Shown: positions 45,793-60,135, numbered from the stretch's first letter. The stretch is DNA of 64,000 bases from Hyperoplus lanceolatus (GCA_026929865.2 CM049416.1:14982001-15046000), one strand, 5' to 3'. The notes: generated from the sequence alone by a model not told the origin. Program-made: numbers and translations.

Positions 45793-48700
45793 GAACACTA
45801 GGCCCTAATGAGTAATCAGCAGAGTGTGTGTCATTAGTATGCAATCTACATATTTTAGTTTTGTGGTTGCGAATAGCACTGTCATCAGCGTTGTCATCTG
45901 GCGTCACTCAACTTAATTGCACAATGAAAGTGAATCATGTGATTAAATAATGGAGGCTTTCCCCCCCAATACATCCCGTTTTATACTTTATACATCCTTA
46001 CAGTTTTGTCACTTTTATTCTGACAGAAATGACAAGACAACAAGTATTAGCAAAATAAATGTTTCATTTCGTATTTTTAATTTAACTTTTTTTTTACATT
46101 AAAGGGAAGCTTTGGTGGAAAAATACAGTTTCATAATTCAAGGAAGTGGCTCCTGTAACAGTCACTTATCAACATGACAGTTTAGTGACTGCACCATATT
46201 TCATCCTGGAAATAGGAAAAAACACTATAGCACTTGCTAATAACCCCCCTCGTAGCACACTGTTCTAATGACTCTGCAATGCATCACAGCCCTTTTTAAC
46301 TTCCCGGAATAACCATGCTATTAGCTGCTAGTTAGCAGCTGCAAACGTTAAATGGTGTTGTGTTGTATTGAAGCAGATGTGTTGTCCACGGACTAACTGT
46401 TAGGGACGTCTTGAAAAAGTGTGCATTATTCCTCCAGAGTTTTTCCCTCTGAGATGGTGAGATTCTTCCAGGAAGGATAATGCTGACGTCGGTCAGTGAG
46501 CTAATGAACTCTGCAGCTCTGGGGAAAGGCATCTTTTGAAAGAAGGAACCATGTGCAGTTATGGAATAATATCCACCCATCTGTCGCATAGATTTCACCT
46601 CCTTAGAGCTTAGCGCTGGAAATCCTTCCTCGGACAATCCTAATTGTTTTGCACCATGTGTAGCAGTGTGCATCTGTGCGTGTATTATTTGTGTGTGTCC
46701 AACGAAGGTTAGGCGAGTGGTTAAGTTATGGGCTCGTGTTAGAGGTGAATATTTTGAGTCAATTTATCTGGTTGTTGTGATACACATTGCCGACTAATAG
46801 CGTGATTTGATATTTTCTAGTATTTTCTAACTACAATCCTGTGTTTGTGGTCTACATATGAAATACAAATATATCTTATTTGATATTATAAATATAAAGT
46901 GTGACCACAAAGTCATTTTGTTTCTAGAATAATGAACTTGCTTGATCAGAAAAGCCAACTTTTAGGGAAACCTAGGGAGCATTTTATAGAAAACAAAAAA
47001 AACACCAATTTTGTTTTCATTTGTTAACAAATGATATGAACAGTAGAATCTACTTATCTTGTGTGCTTGTTTGGTCGATTCTCAATTAAACGTTATTCAT
47101 TTAATACACAGTTGAGTAAATCTACTCACAGTCATCATTAAATGTACTGGAATTATGTAAACTCATATACACTTTCACTTGCTACAGTTTGTAATCTAAT
47201 TATGGCAGTTATAATTAAATCCCCGCTCTTGAGATTTCGATATAAAAGTGATGAATTGTTTTGGCCCTATAGCTCATGTTCGAACAGCAACAGGTTTCTC
47301 TCATGCAAAGATATGGTTGAGAGTTTTTTTTATGTGTATTTGTGAATTATTTATAGTTTACAGGCTACATATTGTATAGCATTATATTCATATGCTGACA
47401 CTTTAACTAAGTATTACTTGGTGTGATTTGTTGGCCATTGCTTTTTTTATCCAACACAATCTCCATGTCCGCCGTCGCAATTTACACTCAAACAAACACT
47501 TGTGCAGGGGCCCGTGCACAGGCACACACTTGCCCAGGGAAATGTCAGGTATGGTTAACTTTACGACCCAGAGTAATGTTCAAAGCCATCCACCTAAGGC
47601 TGTCAGGCATTTGCAGAGCTGATCAGAACAGGCACGGCGTGTCCAACTAGCTTGCCTGGTCTTCTCAAAACATCACACCTCGACCATAATTTATTGGACT
47701 GTGCAAGGGAAAAACCTCTACTTGCCACTAAGCCAGCCTCATTCTCAATCATTAATTTGCTATTCTCCCTCCTGTGGACTCACTACTGTTTTGTCCTCCA
47801 ATTACCAACATATACTGTATATGAGTCATATGTTTATATTAATTGCATGTTTTTTTGTTGTTGCAGTTCTTGTTGCATAAGATTATAGAGGCGTGGGGGT
47901 TGTTACCTTGAATTAATTGCTGATTGAATACAGAATACATTTGACTGACCTACATGTTTGGGTGCTCGTGCATACAATATTCGCAAGTCTGTGCGCCTCA
48001 TTGATTGGTGGGATACTCGTGGCATTTAATAAGCAATTGGGGTTTGCTTTGTTGTATTTCGTCCTCATGTTCAGCCACCCAATAAGTACACATCTTGCCC
48101 TTCTCATGCACTGTGGTAACGTCATTAACAGCCAGTCTGTCAAGCCCTTGATGCCAGGATTACATCATCAGGTACGCAGTGTCAAGGCAGCAGTACTTCT
48201 TTGAGTGTCATCCCTCCTCTGTTCATCCCTCCTCTGCCTACATAGCTTCTTCTCTTTTCTTCTTACTTGTTTCAAAACTATTTTTCTCCTGCACAAACTG
48301 TGTGCGGCTGCCGAAGCTGATCTGGTTGATGGGATTTTCCTGGTCAGCCCAAGGCCCTGCACTCACACATGACAACCACGTTCAGTTTGATTGCTGTCGA
48401 GCATCGGCGCCAAGCGTGGAAGATATCTGTGAAATTTGACCCACTGCCAAGTCCTCAGCAGATGGCCCTGCGGCAAAACGGGAGATGATGCCCAATATGA
48501 GCTGCTAAAAATGGCTCGATAGTGGAGGGCACCAGCTGGAGATCGGATGAAAACAATAGGGACAACTTCTGCTTTCTTGGGGAAATGATTAACATCTGAA
48601 ATGGGGTCATCCCAATATTTCCAGGGCTCGCAGGACTGTAAATAGTGACGTGTTTCTTTAGTTCTATTCAGGGATGCACAAATATTTGATTTCTCACTGT

Positions 48701-49544
48701 TTTTTTCAATCAATCAGCTGCAGTACAGATAGGATTTTTCTACAGTATAATTGTAGCCTCTAGACTTCAACCTCTGTCAACCTTGGTCTACATGAGGCAC
48801 AGGTCCCTCCCTTGTCCTTGCTTTTGCCTTCTGTCTTTCAAAAGGCTTGTCTTTAAAGTTTTATTGTAGGAGGACCCACAGTTTGGAGTTAAGCTAAAGA
48901 AGTGTGGACAATTTTGCGAGTAGTAAACACTTGGCATTTACCTTTTGACATTTGACATGGTTTATAATATAATTTTTCTTCTATGGAACATGTGTAGCCG
49001 CTGAACATGTCACGCTGCCGATGTTAGTCATATACAGATACAATTTTCGACTGGCTCTAATGATGCTCTTAGGAACATTATGAATGATCGCTTATCCTTG
49101 TCTTTGGAACTGAAGCTCATATTCTGCCCCAGATCATTACGTTGTTACAACTGTGATCTCAAGAGGTGGTGAGGCTTGCTTTGTTCGATCAGGCACGATG
49201 CAGCAGAAATGGGTTGTGAACTGATTTCATATTTACAGAAGTGTCAAGTGCCGCAGTGGAATCAAGTAGGCCACAATGACTCAGAGAAAGTGTGAACAAC
49301 GCTCCAATGTGGAAGCTTCCATGACCACGTCAGTAGTTTTTTTTTGGATTGAATACAGGGAATTTTTCCCCCCCTCCTCATTCCTTTGTTTGCCTCTCTC
49401 CTGGGAAAAGTAGTCGTGTTCTCTCGTCCATCTTCAGCTCTCTCAGTTTCACTTGCAGAAGGCGAACCTAAGCCTCATGGGATGGCCCAAGAGATTATGC
49501 TGACGTCAACCTTTCAAAGAAGCTTTTTTTCTATTTTTAAATTC

Positions 49545-49548
<4 letters not shown>

Positions 49549-49636
<88 letters not shown>
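49549..49636. repeat. (GT)n microsatellite
   Basis: About 43 GT units ending in a short CGTGCGTG variation. Confidence 0.95.
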
Positions 49637-49640
<4 letters not shown>

Positions 49641-50026
49641 CGTGTGCATGCTTTAACACAAGACAATTTCTAGGTGTGTATCCGTGTGGAAGATTGGTGC
49701 AGTGCTCATACAGGAAGAAGTCTCGAAAGATTCAGTTTCAGGGATAGCTTTCTGCAAGTAATCCACTCTTCGATCATGTTTAATACATCGTTCCAAACTC
49801 ACTGAAATATGCACACACCACCACGAAGCACTCTCAGCCTGTAGTGATAAACTAGCACTTACAGTGACTGCCAATTTGCCAAATGGAAGTGAAGTATTAC
49901 AAATACATTTTGGGGTGTCTTTTTAAATTTGATTTTGCCAATCAAAGGGCTTTGGGTAATACTGCATATACCAGTCAGGTGTCTTTTTCTCTTTTTACTT
50001 CCTCCAGGCGTGCAATACATCTCCAG

Positions 50027-50896
50027 TTAAACCGGCTACGAGTAACTTTTAAATATCTTTAAAACAGCCTAATTTTTCCTCTCATAATCATAAATGACCT
50101 TCAACAGAAAACAAGACCATCAGTGCAAAGACAGCCGTTTTAATATAGCTTTTATTACTGCATTTGGTCTGGTTGCATACCCAGTCCGATTTTTGGCTTG
50201 CGCATGCAGGCTCTATTGGTCGCAGATTTCAGTGTAGCGCAGCAACTTGATTTCAGTAGCCTATCCCTCCAGGCGAGGGAAGTGGAGCAGAAGGCTTGTT
50301 TGAGACAGTTATTTGTCGTCATAATGACTGATAACAGGGCTGAATCATCAAAGAAAAAAAGAAAATTCAATGAAGAAAAGCTAAAAGGGAGAGTGACAGA
50401 CGGGCGGGAGGAGGGCGTTAGTGTAATAACTAGTCCTACAGTTATTACCCTAAATGAATGAGCGGTACGAAAAAAAGTTTACTTTGCTTCATCATCATCA
50501 GATGACCATTATTCATCTGAAATACAACATAAACACATTACCTCATCGTGATCCATACTGCCGTCTCTCGTTCATTCACTTTCTGTGAGGACACGGAATA
50601 TTTCAGCTCCGTGAGAGTGGTTAGTGACACTGCATCAACTCATTGCAATCAGGTGTGTGTGGCACTGACTGACATTAGTTGATGAAGTGTCATTAACCAC
50701 TCTCACGGAGCTGAAAAGAGTCCGTGCCCTCACACTTTCAACACACGGACATGCACTATACTGCATCCTAATCATTTGACACTAGCACGGCCGGCACGAG
50801 CTAGAAAACAGCTTTACGACAGCTGGCGTCGTAAAAATACTACCGCTTTTGTCCAAAGGGGCCGCCAACCGCCAAAGTTACTCGTAGCCACTTTAA
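50027..50896. mobile_element. 870-bp TTAA-flanked DNA element
   Basis: The left end TTAAACCGGCTACGAGTAAC and complement of the right end TTAAAGTGGCTACGAGTAAC share 17 of 20 bases, and both are bounded by TTAA. An 87-codon plus-strand open frame inside (50198-50461, with SKKKRKFNEEKLKGR) may be a captured or remnant N-terminus of a transposon-associated protein; it is not called as a gene. A strong hairpin lies at 50601-50715. Confidence 0.72.
50601..50715. repeat. long imperfect hairpin within the TTAA-flanked element
   Basis: The arm TTCAGCTCCGTGAGAGTGGT (from 50601) pairs with ACCACTCTCACGGAGCTGAA (to 50715). Pairing continues inward (TAGTGACACTGCATCAACT against AGTTGATGAAGTGTCATTA, with few mismatches), leaving a loop of about 37 bases. 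Confidence 0.85.
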
Positions 50897-53800
50897 ATAT
50901 ATATTTTTTAAATAATTTATTTTACCCACCTTACTATAATAACATATACATGTTTTTCTTTCTTTCTCTTTCTGAAGCCCACTCTTTATTTGACTTTGAC
51001 CTTGACCATGCAAAATGCAGTTATTGCGTCAAAGCAAACATGTTAATGAAATGCAGAAAAAAGTACCTCAGCTGTGTATCGCTGTTTTGAATCTGTTTGC
51101 TTCCTTCAAGGTCAATTGTATTTGTGTTTACCGTGTTTTGGCCTTGAGGGGCAGACTCTTAATACTGTTTTTTCAACCAGCGAACATGTTCACAGCTATT
51201 TTGTTCCCTGACTGCCAAGGAAATGGTCTGTGAAAAACTAATCCGTCAATTATTGCAAGCTTTGACCCCCCCCCTCTCTCTCTTTCCATCCCAATGCTTC
51301 AAATTGTATCACTTCACTGTGCATAGATCTTTTCCTGCCTTGAGCCCAGTTGAATCAGCCGGGGGGCTATTGACACAGTAAGGCTGAATGCAGCACAAAG
51401 GAGACACATTAGACACACGCGAGAAGTTAAAACAAAACACAATGAAACCGCGGCGCGCAGATTACACTCTCCCTCAAACAGACCCAATGTGTGTGGAGAG
51501 CTTATAAAAGCTTATAGATTTTTCATAGGTGGTATTAGCGAGTTTAGGCCAATAGGGGGGCTGAGTCAGTGGTGTGGAATATCTGAAAGCAGGTCATGCA
51601 AGTTCAGTTTAATCTTCGGCGTGAGCGTTGATCAAACAGCAGCACTGTTTCCAAGGAGGTGTCTGTGAGGAAATGGGTTTAGGAGGCTCTGGAAGGTTGG
51701 AATTCATATGCTGCAGAAGGAATTCAACTACAAAATGTTGTACGTAATCCTTAACAGGGAAATGGATTGATTGCGGAGATTATTTAGAAAATGATGGCTC
51801 CACCTCTCCTTCTCCAGTGCAACTTGTTTCTTGCATGAACAGATTCTTGATATACAGAAAGTCACAATAGTTGATTTGGTCAGCTTACTCTGCAGTGTAG
51901 TGTTGCCTATTAATGATACCAAGTGTCAAGTGTATTGTTTTTTTATGAGAATGGACTTGGTATAAATGGAATATATAATATTCATAAGAATGTTTTAATT
52001 GGTGTATAATCACTTGAAAATTAAAGTTTTTTTAGATTCTCAACACTATATATATTCCGCTTAATACACCAATATTACACACTGTACCATTTATAAATAG
52101 GGTCCTCTTGAAAAACCAAAATTAAAAAAAAAATACTTGAGTTTGCTGAATTTGGATATGTGTCAGTAACAGCCATGTCTTGTGCATTGTCCACAAGTGT
52201 CTCATTATCAGAGGCAACTAACCCCTGCTTCACCTCTCCCTCTCTGCTTATAATGCTGCATTGATTCAATTCAGATGGGCTGCTCTACTTATTATTTCTC
52301 CCAACGCCTTTGACAAGTTAAGGACGACTCAGCAAGTCTGGAGTGGTTCACATTATGCCGACATTATTCACACACTCATCGGTCAGCACTCCAAATCAGA
52401 GGCACGTCTCGAGTGAGAGGCTTGGACCGGGAGGATGATGCATCGTAGGCCAATGTCACAGGCCGCCATTTTGGAAGCAAATAATGTTCACCTTTTTGGA
52501 ATTTTTCATATTACATGTTATTAGAAATCTCATCACAGTTCTGACTATTATTTGGCACCTCTAATATTTACAAAGTTTCTGCAACTACTAGAAATACTTC
52601 TCTTATAATAAACCAATTACTCCTATTAGGAGTAACCATTGTGGTAACATTTTGGGAAATGCATGTATTTGTGCAGATGGTGTGTAAAAACAACCAATTG
52701 TTTGGTCTATAAAGAAGACAATATGTATCAATATGCAAATATATTTCATTATTAAGTTTGTCATACCCCGATGAATTGCTGTTTTGTCTCCAGCCAGGGT
52801 ATCACCACTGTGAATGTGATTCACAGACTTTATTAACGTGGACGTTTGCTGTTAATTCTCAGGAAGCAAATAAAACTAGACAATACAAATGCAGTGCCAG
52901 TGATTCACATCTATTCCAGACTTTATTATACCTTGTCGTTTGGAATATACACAAACGGGAGCAAGGGTGCTCTGCTGTTTCCAACGCACGCACTAATCTG
53001 AGTCCCCTTGGAGAGTGCCTGTGTTCTCGACCTATTAAAAACCGGCCACGGCGGTGTCACAGTCGTTAAGACGAGCACAATTAGAGGAGCTATTAACAAT
53101 GGGAATTAATTTGCTGTCATACCCTCCCTTGCGCTGTCTTGCTATTGTTGCAGTAACACTTCCCACAAACCCTTCCCTTTTTAAGGTATTTCTGGGGGTT
53201 TTTCTAAAGCATTTTCAACCTTTTAGAGCCTAAAAATATCAGAGTGTTTAAAAATGTACAAATGGGAAGTGTTCTTGAGGGGAACTAGAGGTCATGCTCT
53301 TGTCGGAGAAGACATTCAGGTGCTTCCCCCATCTATATGTTTATGTCTCACCTCTCAACTCTCTGTCCTTCTTCTCCTTGTTCCTGTGTCCAGGAATAGG
53401 ACATATGGAAAAAGCAGATGCATTTTTTAACTGGCCGCATCTCCTGACAGCGTGAGTAATTGAGCAAATCCCTCTCTCTTGCATAACACGCCGCCATGCC
53501 TGCAGGACCTGGAGTAGGGGGGATGGGGAGTCGTGGAGACTGAGAGTGATGGAAAATCAGTGTGAAGGGGGACAGAAGGAGAGGAGGAGAATGGACAGAG
53601 CTTGAAAATCAAGAATGCGAGGCAGCGTCCAGGTTAAAAAAACACGGGGTCGTGTGCGTGAAGGAGCGGTGGAAGCGAGTGCACTCACGGCTTTCTCACA
53701 TGCGCATACAAATTTGATATCCTTGCTCTTTTCCCTGCTACATTTCAACATCACCTTCACTTGTGACTATGCATCCACATTACCTTCCAGTAAAATACAG

Positions 53801-53959
53801 GATTTGTTTTTTTTGTTTTTACTGCCACCAAAATGTGAAGACATTAATTTTGCACTTTGTCTGTTAACTTTGTATAGAATTAATTCTGTTTCACAGCTGT
53901 TGTAGTATCATGGAGGGATTGTATACCTTTGCTGGAACAAGGGAAAACTTTACTGCCTA

Positions 53960-54220
53960 GCTTTAGAACTGAAACTATTAGTCAACTAATGGATTGCTCA
54001 ATTAAACGAAAACAAATCTTCTGCTGTGTTGATAGTAGTTCAGTCATTTATCAGGAAAAATGCCAACCCTTTGGTTCCAGCGTTTAAAATATGGCTATTT
54101 GTTGCTTTTTTTGGTATGATTTCAGAAACAGACTGAATATTAAGTGAAAAATGAATTCACAAACTGATAGCTGAATAACTTATAATGACAATATTGAGTA
54201 GTTGCAGCTATAGATTGCTT
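53960..54220. repeat. degenerate 'TAGGGCTGCAACTAA' fish repeat, copy 3
   Basis: Left GAACTGAAACTATTAGTCAAC, middle CAGTCATTTATCAGGAAAAATG and right TTGAGTAGTTGCAGCTATAG follow the layout of the same fish repeat in plus orientation. Confidence 0.5.
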
Positions 54221-55187
54221 TATAAAAACTGGAACCAAACTGGATTTAGTTTGGCAGCCAAAAAATTTGAATAATAAGGGAATACACTTTCCAACTTTCG
54301 GTGCTGACACGTTCACTGTCTGTCTGTGTCTCTCTCCGTGGTGCTGAAGCAGTGAAGCCTTTTGTCTCTTTGCATCTGTCTCCATGCCGATGATGAAGCA
54401 CTCAAAACTCCACCAAGGTCTCTCCCATTCTCTCTGTCTGTCTCTCTTGATATCATTTTCAGATCAATTTAACATAGACTGACATGGATCAAAAAGCAAA
54501 GCGATGTTCATTGCACTTGGTCTTTCCCTTCACGGGAAGCTTTCATTCATAAGTTGCTTTGGACTACACACACACACGTGGCACTTTTCATTGATATCCT
54601 CCAGTTAAAGGCGACCTGAAGAATTGTTTGCATTCATTGGTTCTCATCCAAACACATGTGATCATCAGCACAATCAACACCCCTTGATAAAACCATTTTA
54701 GGCCAACTCTAATACTCTTGTTCGTGGTCAGAATTCCTTCACAAAAACATTATCAAAGAGTGAAAGATCTTACTTGAATGCTGACTGAGTAATATTGTAC
54801 AATGCCTTGAGGGTGTTGCCTTTGCTGTCAATCATCAGTGTCAGCTGTGACTACTTGTTTAACAAGCTCCAAGTATTAGCATATGAGCTGTGAATTGGGC
54901 GACAAAGCTGTCAATGGCTCAAGTTCAGGCAGCCATTGTCTCTCCATTGACAACCTAGTCTGACATTGGGCCAGTGCTTTTATGGTCCAAGGGTAAATCT
55001 ACAAGTTTTCCTCTAAATAAACAGTGTAGCAACTTGCAATGTTGTGTCGGGGGGATTGAGGGAGGTGGCGTCGAGGGGCTGGAGAGAGTCTTTTAGTGTC
55101 TTTCCTTGCATGTCTTGGAGTTGACATACAAAGGCCAGACGTCTTGAGGCAAAATAAACAAACAGGCAATGGTTCAGACAGGGAAGG

Positions 55188-55466
<279 letters not shown>

Positions 55467-56292
55467 TAGACAATACAGCAAAAATATATAAGGCATGGTA
55501 GATAATACAGCAAAAAGTTGTTAATAATGTTATAATGTTAATATATACCAATTGAATCTAAATTATTAAAACATACCCCACTGTTTTTGATGCAGGAATA
55601 TCAAGGTGGCTTTTGGAGATTTCGAAATACACCCTGTTTCTGCAATATCTGCGCATGGCAGCTGTGATGTGGTTTAAGATTATGGTTATGAACAACCCTA
55701 ACCCTAAAACAAACTTCTAGAAATCCCCCCCCAAAAAAAAAGCATGAAAGAGAGAACATTAGCGTACACTCTGACATAGTAGCTCTCTGTGTCTTCCATA
55801 CAGGGGGGAATGTGCTTTCATGAACAAAGCTTTTCCCCTCACATAATCTGTTATTATGCAGTGTGAAATGCCTCTGGCCTTGGCAGTACCACTGGGTTAC
55901 TGCTGCAGTAAGCTAGTGGGCTGGACATGCTAGCTTTTAATTCTCACATAAGAGTCGGGAAACAATTCAGTCTTTACAGTTTTTCTCTTGTTGTTTTCTG
56001 GTTTTAGAGAGGGTGGAAGGAAATAAAGCACCATTCAAATCACTATAATACAGTATGTCTCTTGGCACGCCATGCACACTGCTATGGAGAAAGACAGGAC
56101 TTCTGTGCCTAGTTACAGTTGCCAAGCTTCGATTGGGCAATAGCTTTTTGGGGAGAAGTTTAAAAGGTTTCGATTGGGGATGGAATTGACTTGAAAAACT
56201 AGATTTAAATATGTAGGACTAAAAACCAAAAAGAAATTTGGTTCTTTATTTCTATTTATTCTATAATTCCTTTTCTACTCTTCTTCACACAG

Positions 56293-56373
56293 CAACCAAA
56301 CCGTGCTTCACCAGTTCTGCTGCCCTGCTCCAGAGGCCCCTGAGGGGGAGACCTCTACTGCCTGTGTCCCCAG
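56293..56373 (+). CDS. iqsec3: iqsec3 probable coding exon 2
   Basis: 81 bases with acceptor CTTCACACAG|C and donor CCCCAG|GTAAGA. Joined to exon 1 (which ends two bases into a codon) it reads D, then NQTVLHQFCCPAPEAPEGE, then TSTACVP, with no stop, and leaves two bases for the next exon. The NQTVLHQFCCPA block looks like conserved protein sequence, and the phases fit at the exon 1 side. I cannot confirm it against the family by search. Confidence 0.75.
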
Positions 56374-58539
56374 GTAAGACCAATGCATCCTTGTAACACC
56401 TGCACAAATATATACCTTTTTATTTTCAAGCTTATTTATTTACTTTAAACTATTTTTTATTTTGAATTTGTATTGCAGCCACTTACCATGCGGTGCTACT
56501 GTCGCTAATTTAGCCCACACAACTTACCCCAGCAGCGTTATCCAAGTTGAAGTGGTTGGAAATGCTTCAGTTTATTCCACGGACAATTTGAATTTTCCTT
56601 TCCCGCTCGGAGCTAAGAATGAGCCAATTAGAGGGAGACTTCTGTCACACCAGCTTGGGTTTTGGGTCTGGTTGAAGCCTGATTCTCCACAGAGCTCCAG
56701 TGCCATGTTTGTCAGGCTATCGAAAACATATCCATCCACTGGAACACAATAGTAATATCCAAACCAATAACATCAAGATGCCATTTTCTGGACATTAGTC
56801 AAGCCCTCTGTTGTCCCGTCTGTATGAACATTGGATAATTGTAAAACAAAATATTACAGTTTACAAGCATAGCAGAAGGATGATGCAGTTATCTGTTACA
56901 TCAGATGGGCAGTGAAGGAGCCAATTGCTGGCAGTTGAAAATTATGTGTGTATTCGGACAGGAATTCCAACTAATTTAACTATATGTATGAATGTTTTTT
57001 AGTTTCAGCTAATTTAAAAGATGAAACTTGTGAGTTATTAAAAGTTAAATAAAGGATTACTTGCCTCTGTGCTACCTGTACTATTTGTTTGACCGCGTTG
57101 AGGGAGCATAATTAAATTAAATTATGAAATTGAAAAGTATTGAATAGACAGCCCACAAAATATAGAATTAGATAAAGGGAGGACAACAGAAATTATAGAA
57201 TCCCCCACCACTTCTTCAAGCAGAAAAGGCAAGTTGTTGTGTTTGCCTTATGCTTTCATTTACCACCAGCGTTCCACTGAAAATTATGGCATTTAGCTTG
57301 CCGAGGCACATCAGTAGCAATTAGGACTGTTGTGGACCTTCTTCAAATTTTACAGGATTACTTTTGTTGCATTGTTTGAGCCTGGCGGAAAATAGCGGGT
57401 AGGCAAAATGTGTAATGATGGAAAATGATATGGCCAGACATAGAAAATGACAGAAGTCTGCAGACCAAGAATCACAGATATCAGTACCTTTTCAGACGGC
57501 GACTGACTCAAAACCCAAGTCTCTTGCAGTATCTGTTGCCACGCTTCACGTCTCCATTAAATGGAGACTCCAGAGGCCAGTGGCTAAAATTGAGCAGATG
57601 TGACATTCATAAAAACAGAAGCTGGTCAGAGGGGAAATTGGAAAGGTAGAATAAATAAATAAAAAAGAAGACGAGAATCGATCAGCGTTCAGCAGGTTGA
57701 ACTTTGCTTGATAGAAGCAGTTTGGTGCTGTTGCATTTTGTGATTGCTTTGTGCTTAGGGACCATTAGCTAAAGGTACAAAGCAAGAGCACAGCAGAAGG
57801 TCCTAGTTAACTTGTCAACCCCACCGACCCCTCCCCCCCTCCTACCATCCTCTGAAGCAAACCACTTCAAAGCAGGACTCTCTGGGGCCGCGTCAGAAAG
57901 CAGCTTGTGGTGTTGTCCTTTTGTTTTGTTTTGTTTTTTATCCTCGTTGCGTCTTTTCTCCTTTCTTGAAGCTGTATTCTGTTGTCGTTGACTTTCTGTA
58001 TTTCCGCATTGTTGTCAGTGATTTGTCGATCATTTTTACTCACGTGGCATCACCGCATCACATCACAGCGACACCCCCACACCTCATTGCATCCATCATC
58101 GTCCATGTTCACTTCATTCGGGCTTGTCTCTCCACTGTGGTCCCATTACGTTTGAAAGAGCCATGTATGATTATGACCTTGTAACAAAAGTGTAACTTAA
58201 TGCAATGTAAGGCTACCCATAATGCATTGATGTGTGTACCGTAGGGTATTTTTTTTCCATGCTGGAAACTGGTGAGCCTCCTTGTTGACACATGTAATGC
58301 ATCTGTGTTCATGTGAAAAAAAAAAAAAAGTTCTTATCATGTTGCATGCTTTGGCTTGGCAGTGATCAGAACATAGCTCCTTGTCTGTGTGTGTGTGTGT
58401 GTTAAAATGTACATGTGTATGTGCGTGTGCCAGTGTGTAGCTATGATACACTTAGGCATATGTTATATACTATTTAAAAATTTTCAGGGAAATGCACTAC
58501 ACTTTGCACGCAACCAGATCAGCAGGGAAATCCATGATA

Positions 58540-58540
58540 T

Positions 58541-58579
<39 letters not shown>
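58540..58579. repeat. (TTTA)n simple repeat
   Basis: About ten TTTA units. Confidence 0.93.
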
Positions 58580-58580
<1 letters not shown>

Positions 58581-59710
58581 TTAATTATTCTTCCGGACAA
58601 TTACACACAATACACAATTTTCTCTTTGCATATTCACACATATTACTTTGTGTTATCGATAAGCCAAAGGCTTATCAGGTCCCGCCCCCACTGCCATAAG
58701 ATTCAGATACACAGATACACAGCTACTGATACAGATAAAACATTTTTATATTTATCTTTTTAAGAAGATGCATTCCAATACACAGACACTTTTAGGTCTC
58801 CTTACTCATTGCCAGTGTACAACAGACATGCTTTCCATTTTAGGCTGGCTAAAAGAGATGAGTGAGACACCTTCACTGAACTCTAAGTTTTTTTTCCTTG
58901 TTTCTTTCTTGTCTTTTAACAGAGTCACGATATGCCTGGCATATTGTTATTTTTAATTTCAAATATATCAGGAGGAGGAGGAACATGCATCTATGGATAT
59001 AAATAACATGTTGATGGGACAATCTGAGCCTAGTAATCTAATACATATTGGCCTACAGTTCCCAGAAGGCTTTGGAAGAGTAGAACACTCCCATGAATTT
59101 ATTCGGTTACAACTTCAGCCCTGGTGCATCCGGAATAAATTCTATGTAGGGCTAAAGGTGCATTTTACGTCCAGCCTAGTCATACACCTGGGTGAACATC
59201 CCTCTAGTACAACCGGCCCCTGTTGTTTTTAGCCTATAGTTATTTATATGTTGGCAAATTGGCTCCCTTTTATGTATTCAGAATTAGCAATCAGCAGATC
59301 CTATTTGCAAAGTACCCATGACTCTACAGAAAACTGGAGTAGTTTGACATCGGAGCAAAAAATGTTTTGGGATTGGCAATTGTGCGCAAAATGACCTCAA
59401 ATTTGCAAATATCAACGAAAAAAACTCTTATGAAAAATAAATGTCAGTGGATTTTGTTGTCTGGCAAGATTGAGGGGCTCCACTTGCCACCAGACAAGGC
59501 GTGATTAACATAAAAAAAGGAAAATGTATTTCCTCTGTGTGCACCGCGTCCACTTCAGGATGTAATGAAGCCTTTTTTCACACACTGAACCTGACAAAGG
59601 GCGAACATTGATATTTCACTTCCATCACTCTTTCTACTCAGAGTACATTTAGGCCCTGAAGTCAGAAGGGTTAGTTTGGAAAAGGGCACTGCTTCTATTC
59701 AGATTCAGTG

Positions 59711-59755
59711 GTGGGACGGGGGTTGGGAGGGGGACGGGGGGCGAGGGGGGGGGGG
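59711..59755 (+). repeat. G-rich tract with quadruplex potential
   Basis: Successive G-runs (GGGACGGGGGTTGGGAGGGG and onward to about twelve G) directly next to the LINE tail. Confidence 0.8.
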
Positions 59756-59758
59756 ATT

Positions 59759-60135
59759 TCAGGCATTTAATAGGCGAATAGCCCAGGGGTAAAAGGTATT
59801 CCGTAGCCTGTTTGTTCGGCTCCCAAGGGACCTGTATCTCCTACCGGAAGGGAGGAGTTGGAAATGGCTGTGGCTGGGGTGGGATGGGTCAGCCATGATG
59901 CTCCTTGCCCTATTTAGTCCACGGGAGGTTGCAATGTCCTCCAAGGAGGGCAGGGGGCAGCCAATGATTTTTCCTGCTGTCTTTATAACCCCCTGTAGGG
60001 TTTTCCTGTCTTTGGCTGCGCAGTTTGCGTACCACACTGTTATGCCATACCCAAGAACGCTTTCAATGACAGTGGTAGAAGGTCTGCAGCAGCTTAGTGT
60101 CCACCTGGCATTTTCTCAACAGTCTTAGTCTTATG
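59759..60135 (-). pseudogene. L2/CR1-type LINE reverse transcriptase C-terminal fragment
   Basis: Minus-strand reading gives RLRLLRKCQVDTKLLQTFY, then (in another frame) TVIESVLGYGITVWYANCAA, KTAGKIIGCPLPSLEDIATS and FQLLPSGRRYRSLGSRTNRL before a stop at 59759. This is the conserved end of the second open frame of L2/CR1-clade non-LTR elements. The frame change near 60073 and the missing upstream part show a 5'-truncated dead copy. Confidence 0.82.

Noticed and set aside
50198..50461. 87-codon open frame with SKKKRKFNEEKLK
   Set aside because: It lies inside the TTAA-flanked element with no complete domain or splice partner; mentioned under that element only.
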